A DNA stretch of 64,000 bases. Source: Pinus tabuliformis. Lineage: Eukaryota; Streptophyta; Pinopsida; Pinales; Pinaceae. Below are positions 48,126-59,365 of the stretch, in pieces. Each line of letters opens with the position of its first letter. Positions within the stretch are counted from its first letter, which is position 1. Where the stretch lies: the NCBI GenBank assembly GCA_031772625.1, contig CM062810.1, forward strand, positions 869,941,650-870,005,649, written 5' to 3'. Under the pieces are notes generated by a model. The model was not told where the DNA came from and made no database searches. It saw only the letters and a program-made list of their open reading frames with translations. Position numbers and translations under genes: made by a program.

Positions 48126-49095
48126 CCATCTAAGTCTTGCTCGGAGGTAGGCCATGAAGGATAGGTCATGTTGACAAATAATGAGTTCATTCAACAATTG
48201 TATTGACAAGTGGCCATTTTCCACCCCCGACCCTGAGCATGACTATAATATGATCTGAGAGCATGGTCTAGTAAGGACCATGGTGCAACTTGATTAGCAT
48301 GGAGTTTATGTTGTGACCACCGAGGCCCAAGTTCGAGTACCAATGGTTGTTAGGTTAGAGTTAAATATTTTTTTAAACTATATGCTTTATTTTGTAAAAT
48401 GGTTAGTAGGCCAAAGATGATCCTTTTGTCGCACCAGCACTGGATGTTGGTCATTTTATAGAAGTGTGCCCAAAAAGAGGCTTTTTGTAGAAGACTTCAT
48501 TTAATATATAGTTTTATATGTTTTTTATAAGTTTTTGGGGTCAATATTGGTCAAAATTGGATTCCAAAAGAAATTGGGTGACTAGGGATCAAATTTGAAT
48601 ATAACCAGAGGTGTATGATTCTCCTTTAACACTTATTTGATGGTCATAGTCTCTTGTTCTTTTTTTTTGAGAGACTGTGGGCATGTTGTAGTTGTTTTGG
48701 ATACGTGGTGTAAACAGGTTCCGAGAAGGGTTTTGAATGACCATATCAAAGAGTTGGTTGAAGAAGAGTATGGGAAGTAGTATACTAGCCTATTACAGTG
48801 ATTTTTATGATTATTTATTGTAATGAAATTGGTTGTAGGCAGTCTAGGGACAATGGTTACAAGTTGTGATATTGATTGTAGTTGCAGTGGTTGTAAATTG
48901 AAGATTATGATTTATGATTCAATAATATGTAATGATGGTGGATCTAGTTTGAAAATGATATGAAATAGAGGTCCACGTGAAAGTCAAAGGAGGAGTGGGA
49001 ACCTCCACTGGGGTTGAAGCCTCAATCAGGTTGGCACCCAAAGTAGGTTGGATCCTGTTCATTATTAAGGTTGGAGCCTATAAAAGGTTAGATCC

Positions 49096-50765
49096 TATTT
49101 AGTCAATTTAGTTTCCTAAATTGCTTTTCATAAATTATCAATCGAGGCTCATAAGTTGATGAAGTGTAGTGCACTGTATGTGCTAGTTAACCCTTCTTAC
49201 TTCATTGTTTTGTATTTTATATTGTTTTGGGGGTTTCTATTCTTTGCTTCCTAAGGATGTACAATTTGAACTATGAGAAACTAAATCTAAATTTCCTAAA
49301 GGTGAACCAAGAGCTTAAAACTAGTCAAAATCTAGGTTAAAAGAAGGAAAAACAAAGCATATGTCCTATCTTCTCATCTAATCCTAATTCATGAATAATT
49401 CTTAAAACTAGAAGGTAAAGTTGTAAGTCATGTTGGAATAAATACACATAATGAAATTAACTTAAGTACTTCTAGTTACTCTAACCTTCAATTTTGAAAG
49501 ATAACCTCCTTGAGATGGAATTCAAGCAACTTCTGTACTTCATGATCTAGTAAAAACTAAATAAAAGCATGCAAAAGGTAACGGATTGGTTTCAACCCTT
49601 ATGTAAAGTGAATGCTCAACCATTTAGTTTAGGATGGATATCAGCTTGAAATGGTGACCAAAAACATTCATTAATACAGTGCATTGACAACTTGAACTAA
49701 GAAATAAATAACAAAAATAGTGAGTAAGCTAATCAATAGTGCATCCTCATTACTTCCAATCTTACTCTCTTTAGAAACAAAGTCGTTTCCTTTATGAAAT
49801 GGATTGGGGAAATAGGACTGCACAATTGAATTCTAACATTATGCTACTGATTAAAACTAAAAGAAATCAACCTAAGTTATAAACACTGCTAAAAGTAAAT
49901 GAGGAATTTAAAACTAAACAGAAAGAAGAAAACAAATGAAAAGAAAACCTCCTTCAGCACAGGGGCCCTCTGCAACTGACTAGGTTGAGCTGACAACTTA
50001 ATTCAAAATTCTCCTTCAAATGATCATCAGTCAACACACGGATTTGTATTATAAAACAGGAACAAAAGTCCAAAATTATAGAGCTGATAAGTTTAAACTT
50101 AATACATCAAAAAATTCCAACTCCCTCTAGTTCTGTTCAACTGGTACTTAAAAGAAAATATTCATAACTGTCTTTTGAGGAAAATTAGCTACAGGTGGTC
50201 TACGCGTATTACAACCAGTCCGCGTAAATGTTTGATTAGCTACAGGTGACTTGAATTTGAACAAGGTGGTTGCATAGAACTGTTGACACAGGTGGTTGAT
50301 CTGAGTTAATGCTTCAACAGATCTGTTGGATTTATTAATTAACCACGAAAGGGTAGAAAAAGAGTCCTATTGCTTCCAAGTTTCATACATTTGACTCCAC
50401 CTTTGACTGTGGTCTTAAGCTACTTTTCCTATCGATCTGGGTTGGATGACTAGGATGGGATCCATGTCAAGACGATTCTAGAGATGCCCATGTGGTTGGT
50501 TTCTTCATTTGACACCTGTAACCTGTTCAACCATGGAAGTAGCTACGGAACACACAATTAGTTGTAGAATAGGCTATGTTCCATAGCTAATTTGCAAAAA
50601 TTTATTTCAAATAGAAAAAACATAAAAGTATAACATGTCAATCATTTAATGTCCTCCTTGAGACAAAATCTATCATTTATCAGTGATGGGGATTTGTATT
50701 TTATGGAAAACAAGAGAAATAAGTGATAAAAGTTGTCAAGGAGAGAGTAATTCTAAGGTCCAACA
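49096..50765 (-). repeat. Left (3') LTR of the Athila-type element
   Basis: It starts TATTTAGTCAATTTAG (TG changed to TA) and ends AGGTCCAACA. It is collinear with 59,366-61,049 throughout. It carries no ORF of note. Confidence 0.92.
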
Positions 50766-50780
50766 TACCCCCACTACAAA
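50766..50780 (-). promoter_or_regulatory. Polypurine tract of the Athila-type element
   Basis: The minus strand reads TTGTAGTGGGGGTA immediately before the 3' LTR start (TGTTGGACC). Confidence 0.7.
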
Positions 50781-50830
50781 ATAATTGCATGTACCCATGC
50801 AATTTTGCCAAAAATTTGAACTCTTCTTTC

Positions 50831-52471
50831 CTATTGCGTCTGCTCAGATACCTCTGCTAGTACATCTAACTTTCTTTTCTTGCTCCTCTTTGAAGTGACT
50901 GCCATCCTGGGTTTCTTCATGAGAAGTCTGTATTTAAGATTGATGAATTTTTTGTTCAAGTTTCTATTCTTCCTCTTCAAATTCCTATTCTTCTTGTACC
51001 ATAGCCCTAGGTGCAGTATTATATTATCATGAATGGCTTTATCTAATTTGCTTTGCTCCTTCACGGTTTCATTTTCTTTCTTGATATGCATGTTCAATAT
51101 CTCTAACTCACATATTTCCAGTTTGAGAGAGTCAGTCAGAGGTTCTTGTGGATTGACAGGTTGTTCTGGATTGACTAAGGATCTTGGATCCATTGAGGCA
51201 CTTTTCTTTTCCAGTGATTCTAAGTAATCATAAATTTGTTGTTGTACTGGGTCTATGTCTGGGGATCCTTTGTTGGGGCTGCCTTCAAAATAATGTTTAG
51301 GAGAGTTTTGAGGATTGTATGTAAATGGAACATTATCAGGAGATGGTACTGGGGTTTGTTCTTCTACATTTATGAACTCTGTTCCCTTTGATGATACCTT
51401 CTTTACCATACCTCGAAGTCTAGAGCTCCTTCTAAGTTGTAGGGGGTTTATGTTCTCCTCCTTTGTACCCTTTTCCTCCTTTCCTATCTTTTCCTTCCTC
51501 TTGATTTGTTTCCTAATCTCTATCAATTTTTCAGAGATTATTTGTTCATCATCTTGTTGTAATGAAGATTCAGGTTTGTTCTCAGTAATTCCACCAGCTT
51601 TCTTTTTTATCTTTCCTTTTTGCTTGATCTACTCCCTGATCTTTGTCTCAAAGACTGGTTCTTCATCATTTTTCTGTGTGGAGGACTCAAGTTTGCTTTG
51701 AATGGTCATACTGGTATTTTTCCTCTTACTCCTTCTGACATTACCCTCTTCAGGTGACTCTGGTGCCTCTTGGAAATAGTTTCTTATCAAGAAGTTTTCC
51801 CAAGTATCTCCTATTCTTTTCAGATGAAACTCAACCAGTATTTTTACCAACCCATGATGGTACATAGTTGTGTCTATGAATTCTATTTTCTTCTGTACAT
51901 TTGAAGCCATCCTCCTTAGACTGTTTAGAAGGAAGAAAGGGAGGTTGATGTTTCCATTTTCTAGAAAGTTCATCAATAAACGTATATGATAAACATACAT
52001 GCATCTGAATCTTCCCTCATTGGTAATAAATTTTTGTAATATCAAAAGCATGCTTCTCCACTTACTTCTAAGTGCTGAAATGCGAATTCCTTTTCTAAAC
52101 ATAGTGACATCCATACCTGGGTTCCTGAAGATTACTTTCCATGATTCACTGTGAAATTCTTTGTTTTTGAACCCTCTTTCACCAAGTCTTAGTAGTTTTG
52201 TAGCCTCTGCTATGTAAGATTCTTTTACTGCAAACTTAATGTCTCCAATATCTACTTTTGTACCATCGAATGATCTAGCAAAAGATTTTGTGATCTCCTT
52301 GTGATATCCATAAAATTTTTCAATGAAATTGAGCCATCCAGCCTTCTGCAGCATCTCCTTGAGTTGTGGGTACCCTTCCATAAACTTTTCCCCTACAGGC
52401 TTTGCCTTGACAATGAGTCGCTTGGTCTCTGTTTCATAGAATTTTCTAACCTTCAGAATTACTCTCCTAGT
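50831..52471 (-). pseudogene. Extra sense-strand ORF downstream of integrase, split by one TAG
   Basis: An open frame runs from 52,471 (first ATG 52,381) to a single TAG at 51,631-51,629, then continues in the same frame to 50,831, so about 516 codons from the ATG with one stop. The first half (QLKEMLQKAGWLNFIEKFYG, EATKLLRLGERGFKNKEFHS, FRCMYVYHIRLLMNFLENGN) resembles the plant-transposon protein domain found in Athila-like elements. The second half is charged, with Pro/Ser-rich spacer, a predicted coiled coil (KLEICELEILNMHIKKENET) and a basic end (TSKRSKKRKLD) that looks like a nuclear signal. I see no signal peptide or clear transmembrane segment, so an envelope role is not supported. Thirty-one codons upstream of the ATG are also open and family-like. 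Confidence 0.65.
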
Positions 52472-53450
52472 CTATGAAGTGGACTGACTGTAAGTATGGC
52501 GAAGAAGAATTATGGGTTTGCGTGGAATAAGTAGACAGTGAGGGTTTGGAGAGACATGAATTCGTTGGTCACATCATAGTTATGATCATTAAAAGATGGA
52601 GTTATTAGACACTGTTAAAGTACGGAGTATGCAGAACGTAGCGGAGGTGTGGTATGATGAAATCATTATAGACCATTTGGTATCAAATGTGGAAGATGTG
52701 GCGGAGATGTGGTATCATGAAGTGGAATTCAAATCAAATGATGACTTGTTAAGGAGACATATGATCATTCATGTTATACATGACTTATGTTTGTAACTTG
52801 TTGTTTGAAATAAATTTTGCTTTTTACCTTTAGAACTTAACCTTTTTCTTGATAATTCTTTTGGTGTTGATCTGTAGGTACTTTGAGCATGGTTGATCTC
52901 CAAAACTTGATTCTTCAATTCCCCTGCATTCATGATTTATTTGTGAGCTGTAAAATTGTGCCAGAGCTGATAAGTAAGTTGTAGTTGCAGAATCAGATTA
53001 GCTACGGAATGGAATCAGCTGCAAAATGTGACAAAAATGAAAAGTGAAATATGGCTTATGGAATATGAATGTAAAAATAAAATGGAAATGAGTTATGACA
53101 ATGAGACGGAATTAGATGTAAGATAAAATGAAAAATAGGGTGAAATGGGGTAAAACTGTAAAAAGATAAAATGTAAATGAAATATGACAATGAGATGAAG
53201 TGGAACTGTAAAAAAATGAAGACAGAATGAGATGGAATGAGATTATGAATTTGTAGACTCTAAACTGTAAATGAATGTAGCTTTTTGTCACTACTTATTA
53301 CAGAAAGGAAATGGAAAATATAGGATGTCAGAAATCTCTTATTTTCACCCTGTATTTTCTATATAAGTATGCCAATCAATGATTGGTTTTGAACCTCATA
53401 CAAATTTTTTTATTTTTTTTTTATCAGTCATTTCTTAGGAAAAATAAAGA
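52472..53450 (-). other. Spacer between integrase and the extra ORF
   Basis: AT-rich, with AAAATG(A/G)AA-type low complexity on the plus strand around 53,030-53,230. No coding signal on the element's strand was recognised. Its length (about 1 kb) is usual for the region downstream of pol in Athila/Tat-like elements. Confidence 0.5.
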
Positions 53451-54665
53451 CTAAGTTAGTGGAGAAGAAGAATTCTTCTTCACTAGCTTCATTTCAGAGT
53501 TATTCTGGAAAATCTTAATGAACTCCTCTCTTGAAATTGGTTTTTGATATTTCTTCAACCAATGACCATTCACAAGAAGAGGTATTTTGCTTCCATCTAT
53601 CGTCCTTATCTTAACTGCTCCATTATTAAATACTTCTTCAATCTCATATGGCCCAAGCCAATGAGTTTGAAACTTCCCTTGAAAATATTTGAACTTTGAA
53701 TCAAACAACCGTGTCCAATCTCCTACTTCAAACTTCTTCTCTTTAATATATTTATCATGCCATTTAGCCCTCTGCTATTGGACTATACTAGTTCTTTGGA
53801 CTACATCTTGCCTAATTTCATCAAGTTTATTGAATTGCTCTAATCTATGTTTCTATGCCTCTGATAAATCCAGTCCCAATTAGACTGCCATCTTGAAGGT
53901 TTTGATTTGAAACTCTATAGGGAACAGGGCTTGTTTCCCATAAACAAGTTCATAGATTGTATGTCCCGGTGTGTTCCTCCATGTAGTTCTATAGGCCCAT
54001 AAGGCTTCATGAAGCCTTTTTGCCCAATCTCTTCTATGTAGATGCACAGTCTTAGTGAGAATTCCTTCAATCACGTTATTTGTAGATTCAACTTTACCAT
54101 TTGCTTGTGGATGATAGGGAGTAGATTTCCTATGTTTGATCTTATAATCTTCCACAAGACCCTTCACCATTTTAGATGTAAATTGAGATCCCTGATCTAT
54201 CACAATTTCTCTTGGAACACCAAAACGAGTGAAGATTTCCTCAAAAAGAAAATTAACTACAAATTTTTCATTAGCAAAAGGTAATGCTTTGGCCTCTACC
54301 CATTTAGTGACATAATCAATCCATACCAATATATACTTCTTTTGCTTAGATGAAGGATTAATTGGTCCAACAAAATCTAAGGCCCATATTTCAAAAGGTT
54401 CAATGAGTACCTGGATTTGTAGTGGCATTTCATTTGAAGGAGTAGGTTTCCCTACCCTCTGGCAACTGTCACACCTCCTGACATATTCTTTGGCATCTTT
54501 GAAGATGGATGGCCAATAATATCCTAAAGAAAGGATTTTATAGGTTGTCCTCTTGTTAGCAAAGTGTCCACCACACGGCTCATCATGACATGCCTTAAGA
54601 ATCTCAGGCATTTCATCTTCCCTAACACATCTTCTGATCATAAGATCTAGGCCTGTTTTATACAA
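53451..54665 (-). pseudogene. Integrase of the Athila-type element
   Basis: HHCC zinc domain: LKACHDEPCGGHFANKRT and RRCDSCQRVGK. Catalytic core: first Asp in WALDFVGPI, second in VIDQGSQFTSKM, Glu in NGKVESTNNV, so the D,D,E triad is complete. A stop ends the open frame at 53,880 (after KTFKMAV), but the same frame continues through three stops to the C-terminal domain (GKFQTHWLGPYEIEEVFNNG) at 53,708-53,451. Integrase inserts the cDNA and may have been active not long ago. It is frameshifted relative to RNase H near 54,680. Confidence 0.92.
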
Positions 54666-54694
54666 TTCATTAGTGATCCATGAGTATCTTTCAC

Positions 54695-55384
54695 TTATCT
54701 GAATGATTTTTCTTTTTCTCTAGGAAACAAATGTGAAGGCAATTTCCCTCTAACTAAGTAATTAACAATATCTGCAAACCAAGGAGTTTGAGTAGTCACT
54801 GCGAAAATATATTCATCAGGAAACTCATCTTCAACCAGACTATTATCTTTGATATTTTGAATTCGAGACAAGAAATCAGCAACTGTGTTTTGTTTTCTAG
54901 GTCTATCTAGCACAATAATATTGAATTCTTGCAAGAGTAAGAGCCATCTTGTAACTCTACCATTAGTAATAGGTTTATTCATTAAGTATCTAATTGCAGA
55001 GTGATCTGTATGAACAAAGGTTTCATAGCCTGTTATATAATGTTTGAACTTGGTAATTGCATGAACAACAGCTAAAAATTCCTTTTTAGTCACAGTATAA
55101 TTCAACTCAGTGGGAGTCAAATTCTTACTTGTATAGTAGATGGCATAGGGAATCAAGTCTTTTTGTCCCAATAAAGCTCCCAGATTTATATCTGAAGCAT
55201 CTGTTGAGATGTGAAAAGGTAGTTTCCAATTTGGACCTCTCAAGATGGGTGCTTCAGAAATTTTTGTTTTTAAGGTCTCAAATGCTATCTGGCAGTCAGG
55301 ATTCCAATTGAATTCACAATCCTTGGTGAGTAATTTGAAGAGTGGGGATGCTATTTTAGTGAAATTTTCTATAAATCGTCTATA
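54695..55384 (-). pseudogene. RNase H of the Athila-type element
   Basis: The frame is continuous with RT except for one stop at 55,387-55,385. The connection FNWNPDCQIAFETLKTKISE leads to RNase H motifs STDASDINLGALLGQ, YTVTKKEFLAVVHA and VHTDHSAIRYL, with Asp, Glu and Asp residues in their places. It ends RIQNIKDN, typical just before the spacer to integrase. It removes the RNA strand during reverse transcription. Confidence 0.9.
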
Positions 55385-56326
55385 TTATCTTGTAAATCCT
55401 AGAAAACTTCGAACATCCTTTTGGCAATTTGGAATTGATAATTTAGAGATGACTTCAACTTTAGATTTATCAACTTTAATCCCATCTCCTGAAATGTGAT
55501 GCCCTAAAACAATACCTTCTATAAACATCATAAAACATTTTTCATGGCTTAGTGAAAGGTTTTCTTCCTTACATATTTTAATAACTTTTTCCAAATTTTC
55601 CAAAGCTTCTTCAAATGTATTCCCATAGACTGTAAAGTCATCCATATATACCTCTACACAATCATGTATTAGATCAGAAAAAAATCCTAGTACTGCTCTT
55701 TGGAATGTTATAGGTGCATTACATAACCCAAAAGGAAGTACTCGATAGGCATAGGTTCCCCATGGACAAGTAAATGTGGTTTTATCTTGATCTTCAGGTG
55801 CCACCTGAATCTGATTATAACCACTAAAACCATCCAAGAATGAGAAATACTTCTTACCTACTAATGTATCTAACACTTGATCTATAAAGGGAAAAGGAAA
55901 ATGATCTTTAAGGGTAGCTTTATTCAATTCTTGGTAATCAATGCACACCCTCCATTTACCATTCTTTTTAGGCACAATCACTAAAGGGGAAACCCATTGG
56001 CTGTCTGAAATTAGGTAAATGAAGTTTACATTCAGTAGTTTTTGCAGCTCTTCTTTCACAATTTACCTATGATTTGGATTCATCCTTCTCTGAGGTTGTC
56101 TGATAGGTCTACAATTTTCCTCAATGTAGATGTGATGTATACAAGTCTTAGGATTAATTCCTTTCATGTCAGTATATTCCCATGCATATGCAGTAGAATG
56201 TTGTTGTAATGTCTTGATTAGCTTTTCCTGTTGTAATTTCTCCAAGTTATTGTTTATGTTCAATGTTCTCCCCGGAAAGATTTCAATTATAGAGCTACCA
56301 AATTCTTCCATAGAATAAAGAGACAT
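55385..56326 (-). pseudogene. Reverse transcriptase of the Athila-type element
   Basis: The N-terminal approach (AYAWEYTDMKGINPKTCIHH, RPIRQPQRRMNP) ends in one stop at 56,063, and the next codons continue in frame into KEELQKLLNVNFIYLISDSQ, WRVCIDYQELNKATLKDHFP, YFSFLDGFSGYNQIQVAPED, LPFGLCNAPITFQRAVLGFF and VEVYMDDFTVYG. The catalytic YMDD box is intact. The length and motif order are complete for RT. Confidence 0.93.
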
Positions 56327-57225
56327 CTACCTAGATGACAAATATTCAATATTGGATTTTTCTTGAAATTGATCATGTTCATATTTTGGAGATGATACAA
56401 AATTTCCATTGTATTTAAGATTTGACTATCTTCACTAATATCTGAAATAGTAAAGAGAGGTTGAATGTCATTTTCATTATCAATCCATTCTTTGTCATCT
56501 ATTTCTATGATTTTTCTTGCTGGAGGATATAGAGTGAATTTCTTTGTTGAATTCCCATCAGAAATATACATATCACCAGATCTACAGCTAATGAAAGCAT
56601 CAGATGTGGCCAGCCAAGGTCTTCCTAATATGAGTGGATGTCCTCCTAGATTGTTCTTGGGAGTCAAGATCATAAAATCAACAGGATATTCCCAAGAATC
56701 TAAGGATATTGAAATATCTTCTAACACTCCATCTGGTTTGATTGCAGATCTGTCCACTAATTGCAGTAATGTAGGTGTGTAAAGAAGATTAGGAAGCTTG
56801 AGTTGTTCCATGGTTTGTTTGCTCAAGATGTTTATTGTTGCCCTTAAATCAATGAATGCATTTGGAATTTCAACTCCATTGATATGTGTTTTCACAATTG
56901 GACTTTCTGGATCTACATATTTTTGTATGGCAATTTTTCCCATCATTATATTTGCTATTTTTCCTACCAGGTGAATTCTTTTTGTTTCTTTTGCTTTTCT
57001 TCTTGGTTTCTTTATGCTCAACTCCTTTATTGTTTTAGCTACGATTAGAATCTCCTTAATGGCTTGTAACAAAGTAATTTTGATACAAACATTTTTTAAT
57101 TCATCTAGAAAATCATAATTAGGCAACATGATCTGCTTTTCTACTCCTCTATCAACTTGTAATCTTTCAGGAAAAGGAGGTGTAGAAGTAGAGACTGGTT
57201 GCTCAATGATAAGAGTTGAGTTCAC
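56287..57225 (-). pseudogene. Protease region of the Athila-type polyprotein
   Basis: This is 312 open codons without an ATG start, so part of a polyprotein. A basic linker (SIKKPRRKAKETKRIHLV) precedes the aspartic protease: PNAFIDLRATINILSKQT, where the usual D-L-G-A is D-L-R-A, then TLLQLVDRSAIKPDGVLEDI, VDFMILTPKN and HPLILGRPWLATSDAFISC. The Gly-to-Arg change next to the catalytic Asp probably inactivates it. The last 40 bases overlap the RT frame in another phase. Confidence 0.88.
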
Positions 57226-58053
57226 TGGTTTTTTCTGTTTTTCATTTTCAGTATTTTGGTTTTGGAGAGATGTTCCCTCAAAAATTTTATTGGGCTATAG
57301 AGAATCTTCCTCAGAATTGTCTTATTCCTGAATAACTACAGAAGGCCTCCTTTTCTAATACCCTATCAGATCTTAGTTGAACATCATTGAGATCTAGAGG
57401 AATGATCATATAAGTTGGAAATTGTTTTCCTTCCACCATCTAAGTATTCTAAGGATTTTTATTGTTGGAGTTTGGTAATGGTTGGGCAGGTACTTGATTT
57501 GATCTCTGCTGAAATGGCAGCAAGAGTTGAGGATTTTGGTTTTGTTGTGGAATTTGTTCTGGATTTTGTTGTGGAAATGGTAATGAAAGTTGAGGGTTCT
57601 GATTTTGAAGTTGTGGTTGTTGATTTTGTTGTGGAATGTGTGAGGGAGGATAATTTTGATATGATGGAGGATATTGATAATATTGAGAAAATCTCCGATA
57701 AGGATTTTGTACTCCTTGTGCCCAAGATTGAGATTGAGATTGAGGTTGAGGCCAAGGTTTCTGCCAAGAATTCCAATTTGGTGGGGCTGAAGATACATTT
57801 GATTGTTAAATCCCTGATTTTGTGGCCCCTGCCAAGGTTTTCTAGAGATAAAGCAAAGAGGTTATGCTGAATTTGGAACTGTTTCTTCTTGAAAAACCTG
57901 GAATCGAAGGACAACACTTGGTCTCCTAATTCTCTCAATAAATCATACAAATCTCTATAATTTTTGCATCCAAAGGGAATTCTCTTAGAGCATGTTTTTT
58001 CTGCATTTTGGATATAAAATATCTAAAGCATCAGCCTCGGTTTTCTTCTTGTT
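57226..58053 (-). pseudogene. Degenerate gag C-terminus and linker
   Basis: The minus strand carries a Cys/His remnant near 58,020-57,960 (YPKCRKNML, one Cys lost) and a long Q/P- or N-rich simple stretch at 57,790-57,480 (in the frame shown as LGLNLNLNLNLG and HNKINNHN). Several frameshifts occur. It links gag with protease in related elements. Confidence 0.6.
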
Positions 58054-59298
58054 TTACAACTTAAGGGTGTCTATTTGCTCACTAAGATTCCCTAGAATAT
58101 ATTTTTTGAATTCATCAAGCATATTACCAATTTTTGCCCTACTTACTGATCCAGTTGCAGATTTACTTACTCTAACAAGAGAAGGATCTCTTGGACCTTT
58201 CCCAGTTTTGGATTTCCCTCTTGAGAGATGAACACTTAATTCTCCTATGTCATTTAATGGGAGTTGAGAGATATCTCCCTTTCCCATCATGTTAAGGATA
58301 TCTATCCAATCATCTCTAATGGCTTTTAACAAAAGAGCTTTTAAGGTATCTTCATCTAAATTGTCCATCTTTGCTCTTTTCAAATTATAGTTGAATCTCT
58401 CAATCAAATCCTCTAAATTTTCATCCTCTCTTTGCATCATTTTTAACACTTCATCTTTATGATTGGTAGGCATGCAATAATCCAAATACCTATCCAAAGA
58501 CACTTTTTTCATGTCATTCCATGTTCTAATCGACTGAGTGACTAACCCCATGAACCACTTCAAAGCATCTCCTTTCAGTGTTGAAGGGAACAACTTAAGT
58601 TTTTGAGAGTCTTCTAGATAATCATAGGTTATGCACAAGACTTCAAACTCAAATAAAAATGTTTCAAGATCCTGACTTTTTAACCCATGGAAATTTAGGA
58701 CAACAGAAGGTGAGATATTTTTCATTGTGGCATTTGTTTCTTCATCCACTATAGGGAATCTAAAATAATTATCTATTTCCCTATTCCCTCTACCTCCTCC
58801 ATTATTTCCTCTACCTCTTCCATTATTTCCTCTACCTCTTCCTCTACCCCCTCCTCCAAATAGTGTGAATTCTCCATCCTCTCCTTCTTCTACCATTATA
58901 GTTTCTTCAGAGTCAGTATAAGGTTCAACCTGCAAGGTTACTTTGTCTTCCTCTGGTTCTTCTATTAATGGGATATGGGAGAGAGGTTCTACTTCTTCTT
59001 CCTCACCAGGTATTCCTAATTCTTCAACTAAAATGTGCTCCCCTGTGGAGGTGAAAAAGGCCAGTCCTGTGGTTGGAGACCCAACATTATTCTCCTCTAG
59101 AACTGCCTTAGTAGATGAAGTAGGAGATTCTTTTGATTGGATTTCTGCCCCTGGAATTTCAGGAGTTCTATGGTTGGGAGTATGAGCTTGAGGTGGAGGT
59201 GTATCTCTTCTTGTTCTTGATGGAGTAGGTGGTGTTGTAGGAATTGAACTCCTACCTCTAGCTATAAATATACCCCTAGAGTCTCTTTCTCTATGCAT
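58054..59298 (-). CDS. gag of the Athila-type element (414 codons open)
   Basis: The start is ATG at 59,298, 47 bases inside the primer site. Residues 1-130 are Pro/Thr/Glu-rich and disordered (TPPTPSRTRRDTPPPQ). A Gly/Arg/Asn tract (GGGGRGRGRGNNGRGRGNNG) lies at about 150-173. The gag domain spans about 195-340 (FHGLKSQDLETFLFEFEVLC, LFPSTLKGDALKWFMGL, DYCMPTNHKDEVLKMMQRED, LEDLIERFNYNLKRA). It ends shortly after VSKSATGSVSRAKIG. Gag forms the particle. This frame is intact except for the lost C-terminal knuckle. Confidence 0.88.
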   Translation of the reverse strand: MHRERDSRGIFIARGRSSIPTTPPTPSRTRRDTPPPQAHTPNHRTPEIPGAEIQSKESPTSSTKAVLEENNVGSPTTGLAFFTSTGEHILVEELGIPGEEEEVEPLSHIPLIEEPEEDKVTLQVEPYTDSEETIMVEEGEDGEFTLFGGGGRGRGRGNNGRGRGNNGGGRGNREIDNYFRFPIVDEETNATMKNISPSVVLNFHGLKSQDLETFLFEFEVLCITYDYLEDSQKLKLFPSTLKGDALKWFMGLVTQSIRTWNDMKKVSLDRYLDYCMPTNHKDEVLKMMQREDENLEDLIERFNYNLKRAKMDNLDEDTLKALLLKAIRDDWIDILNMMGKGDISQLPLNDIGELSVHLSRGKSKTGKGPRDPSLVRVSKSATGSVSRAKIGNMLDEFKKYILGNLSEQIDTLKL

Positions 59299-59344
59299 AT
59301 CAATTTTTTTTTGAATGTAAGAGATAAGGTTACCTAGTTACACT

Positions 59345-59362
59345 TCCCCGGCAACGGCGCCA
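59345..59362 (-). promoter_or_regulatory. Primer-binding site, perfect match to plant tRNA-Asp
   Basis: The plus strand reads TCCCCGGCAACGGCGCCA, equal to the 3' end of plant tRNA-Asp(GUC) including CCA, as I recall that tRNA. The site lies three bases inside the 5' LTR. Athila/Tat elements typically use this primer. Confidence 0.9.
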
Positions 59363-59365
59363 AAA

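Larger units (their letters stand above)
46522..49095 (+). repeat. Second LTR of the plus-strand element, outer part
   Basis: It starts TGCATACATTGATGTAGACA after the polypurine tract. A TATA-like TATATATA lies at 47,668-47,675 and the 62-75-base minisatellite at 47,815-48,125. The Athila-type element interrupts it after GATCC (49,091-49,095), and it resumes at 61,050. Confidence 0.8.

Noticed and set aside
47817..48224. 135-codon minus-strand frame with a periodic peptide
   Set aside because: It coincides with the LTR minisatellite. The repeat unit stays open by chance, and the homologous array in the other LTR is broken.
50831..52471. Envelope gene for the extra ORF
   Set aside because: There is no signal peptide, no convincing transmembrane segment and no cleavage-site-like motif. 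The basic, charged C-terminus suggests a nuclear or RNA-binding protein instead.
57415..57950. Overlapping 151- and 163-codon frames on both strands
   Set aside because: This is the simple Q/P/N-rich linker of the Athila-type gag. Low complexity keeps several frames open.
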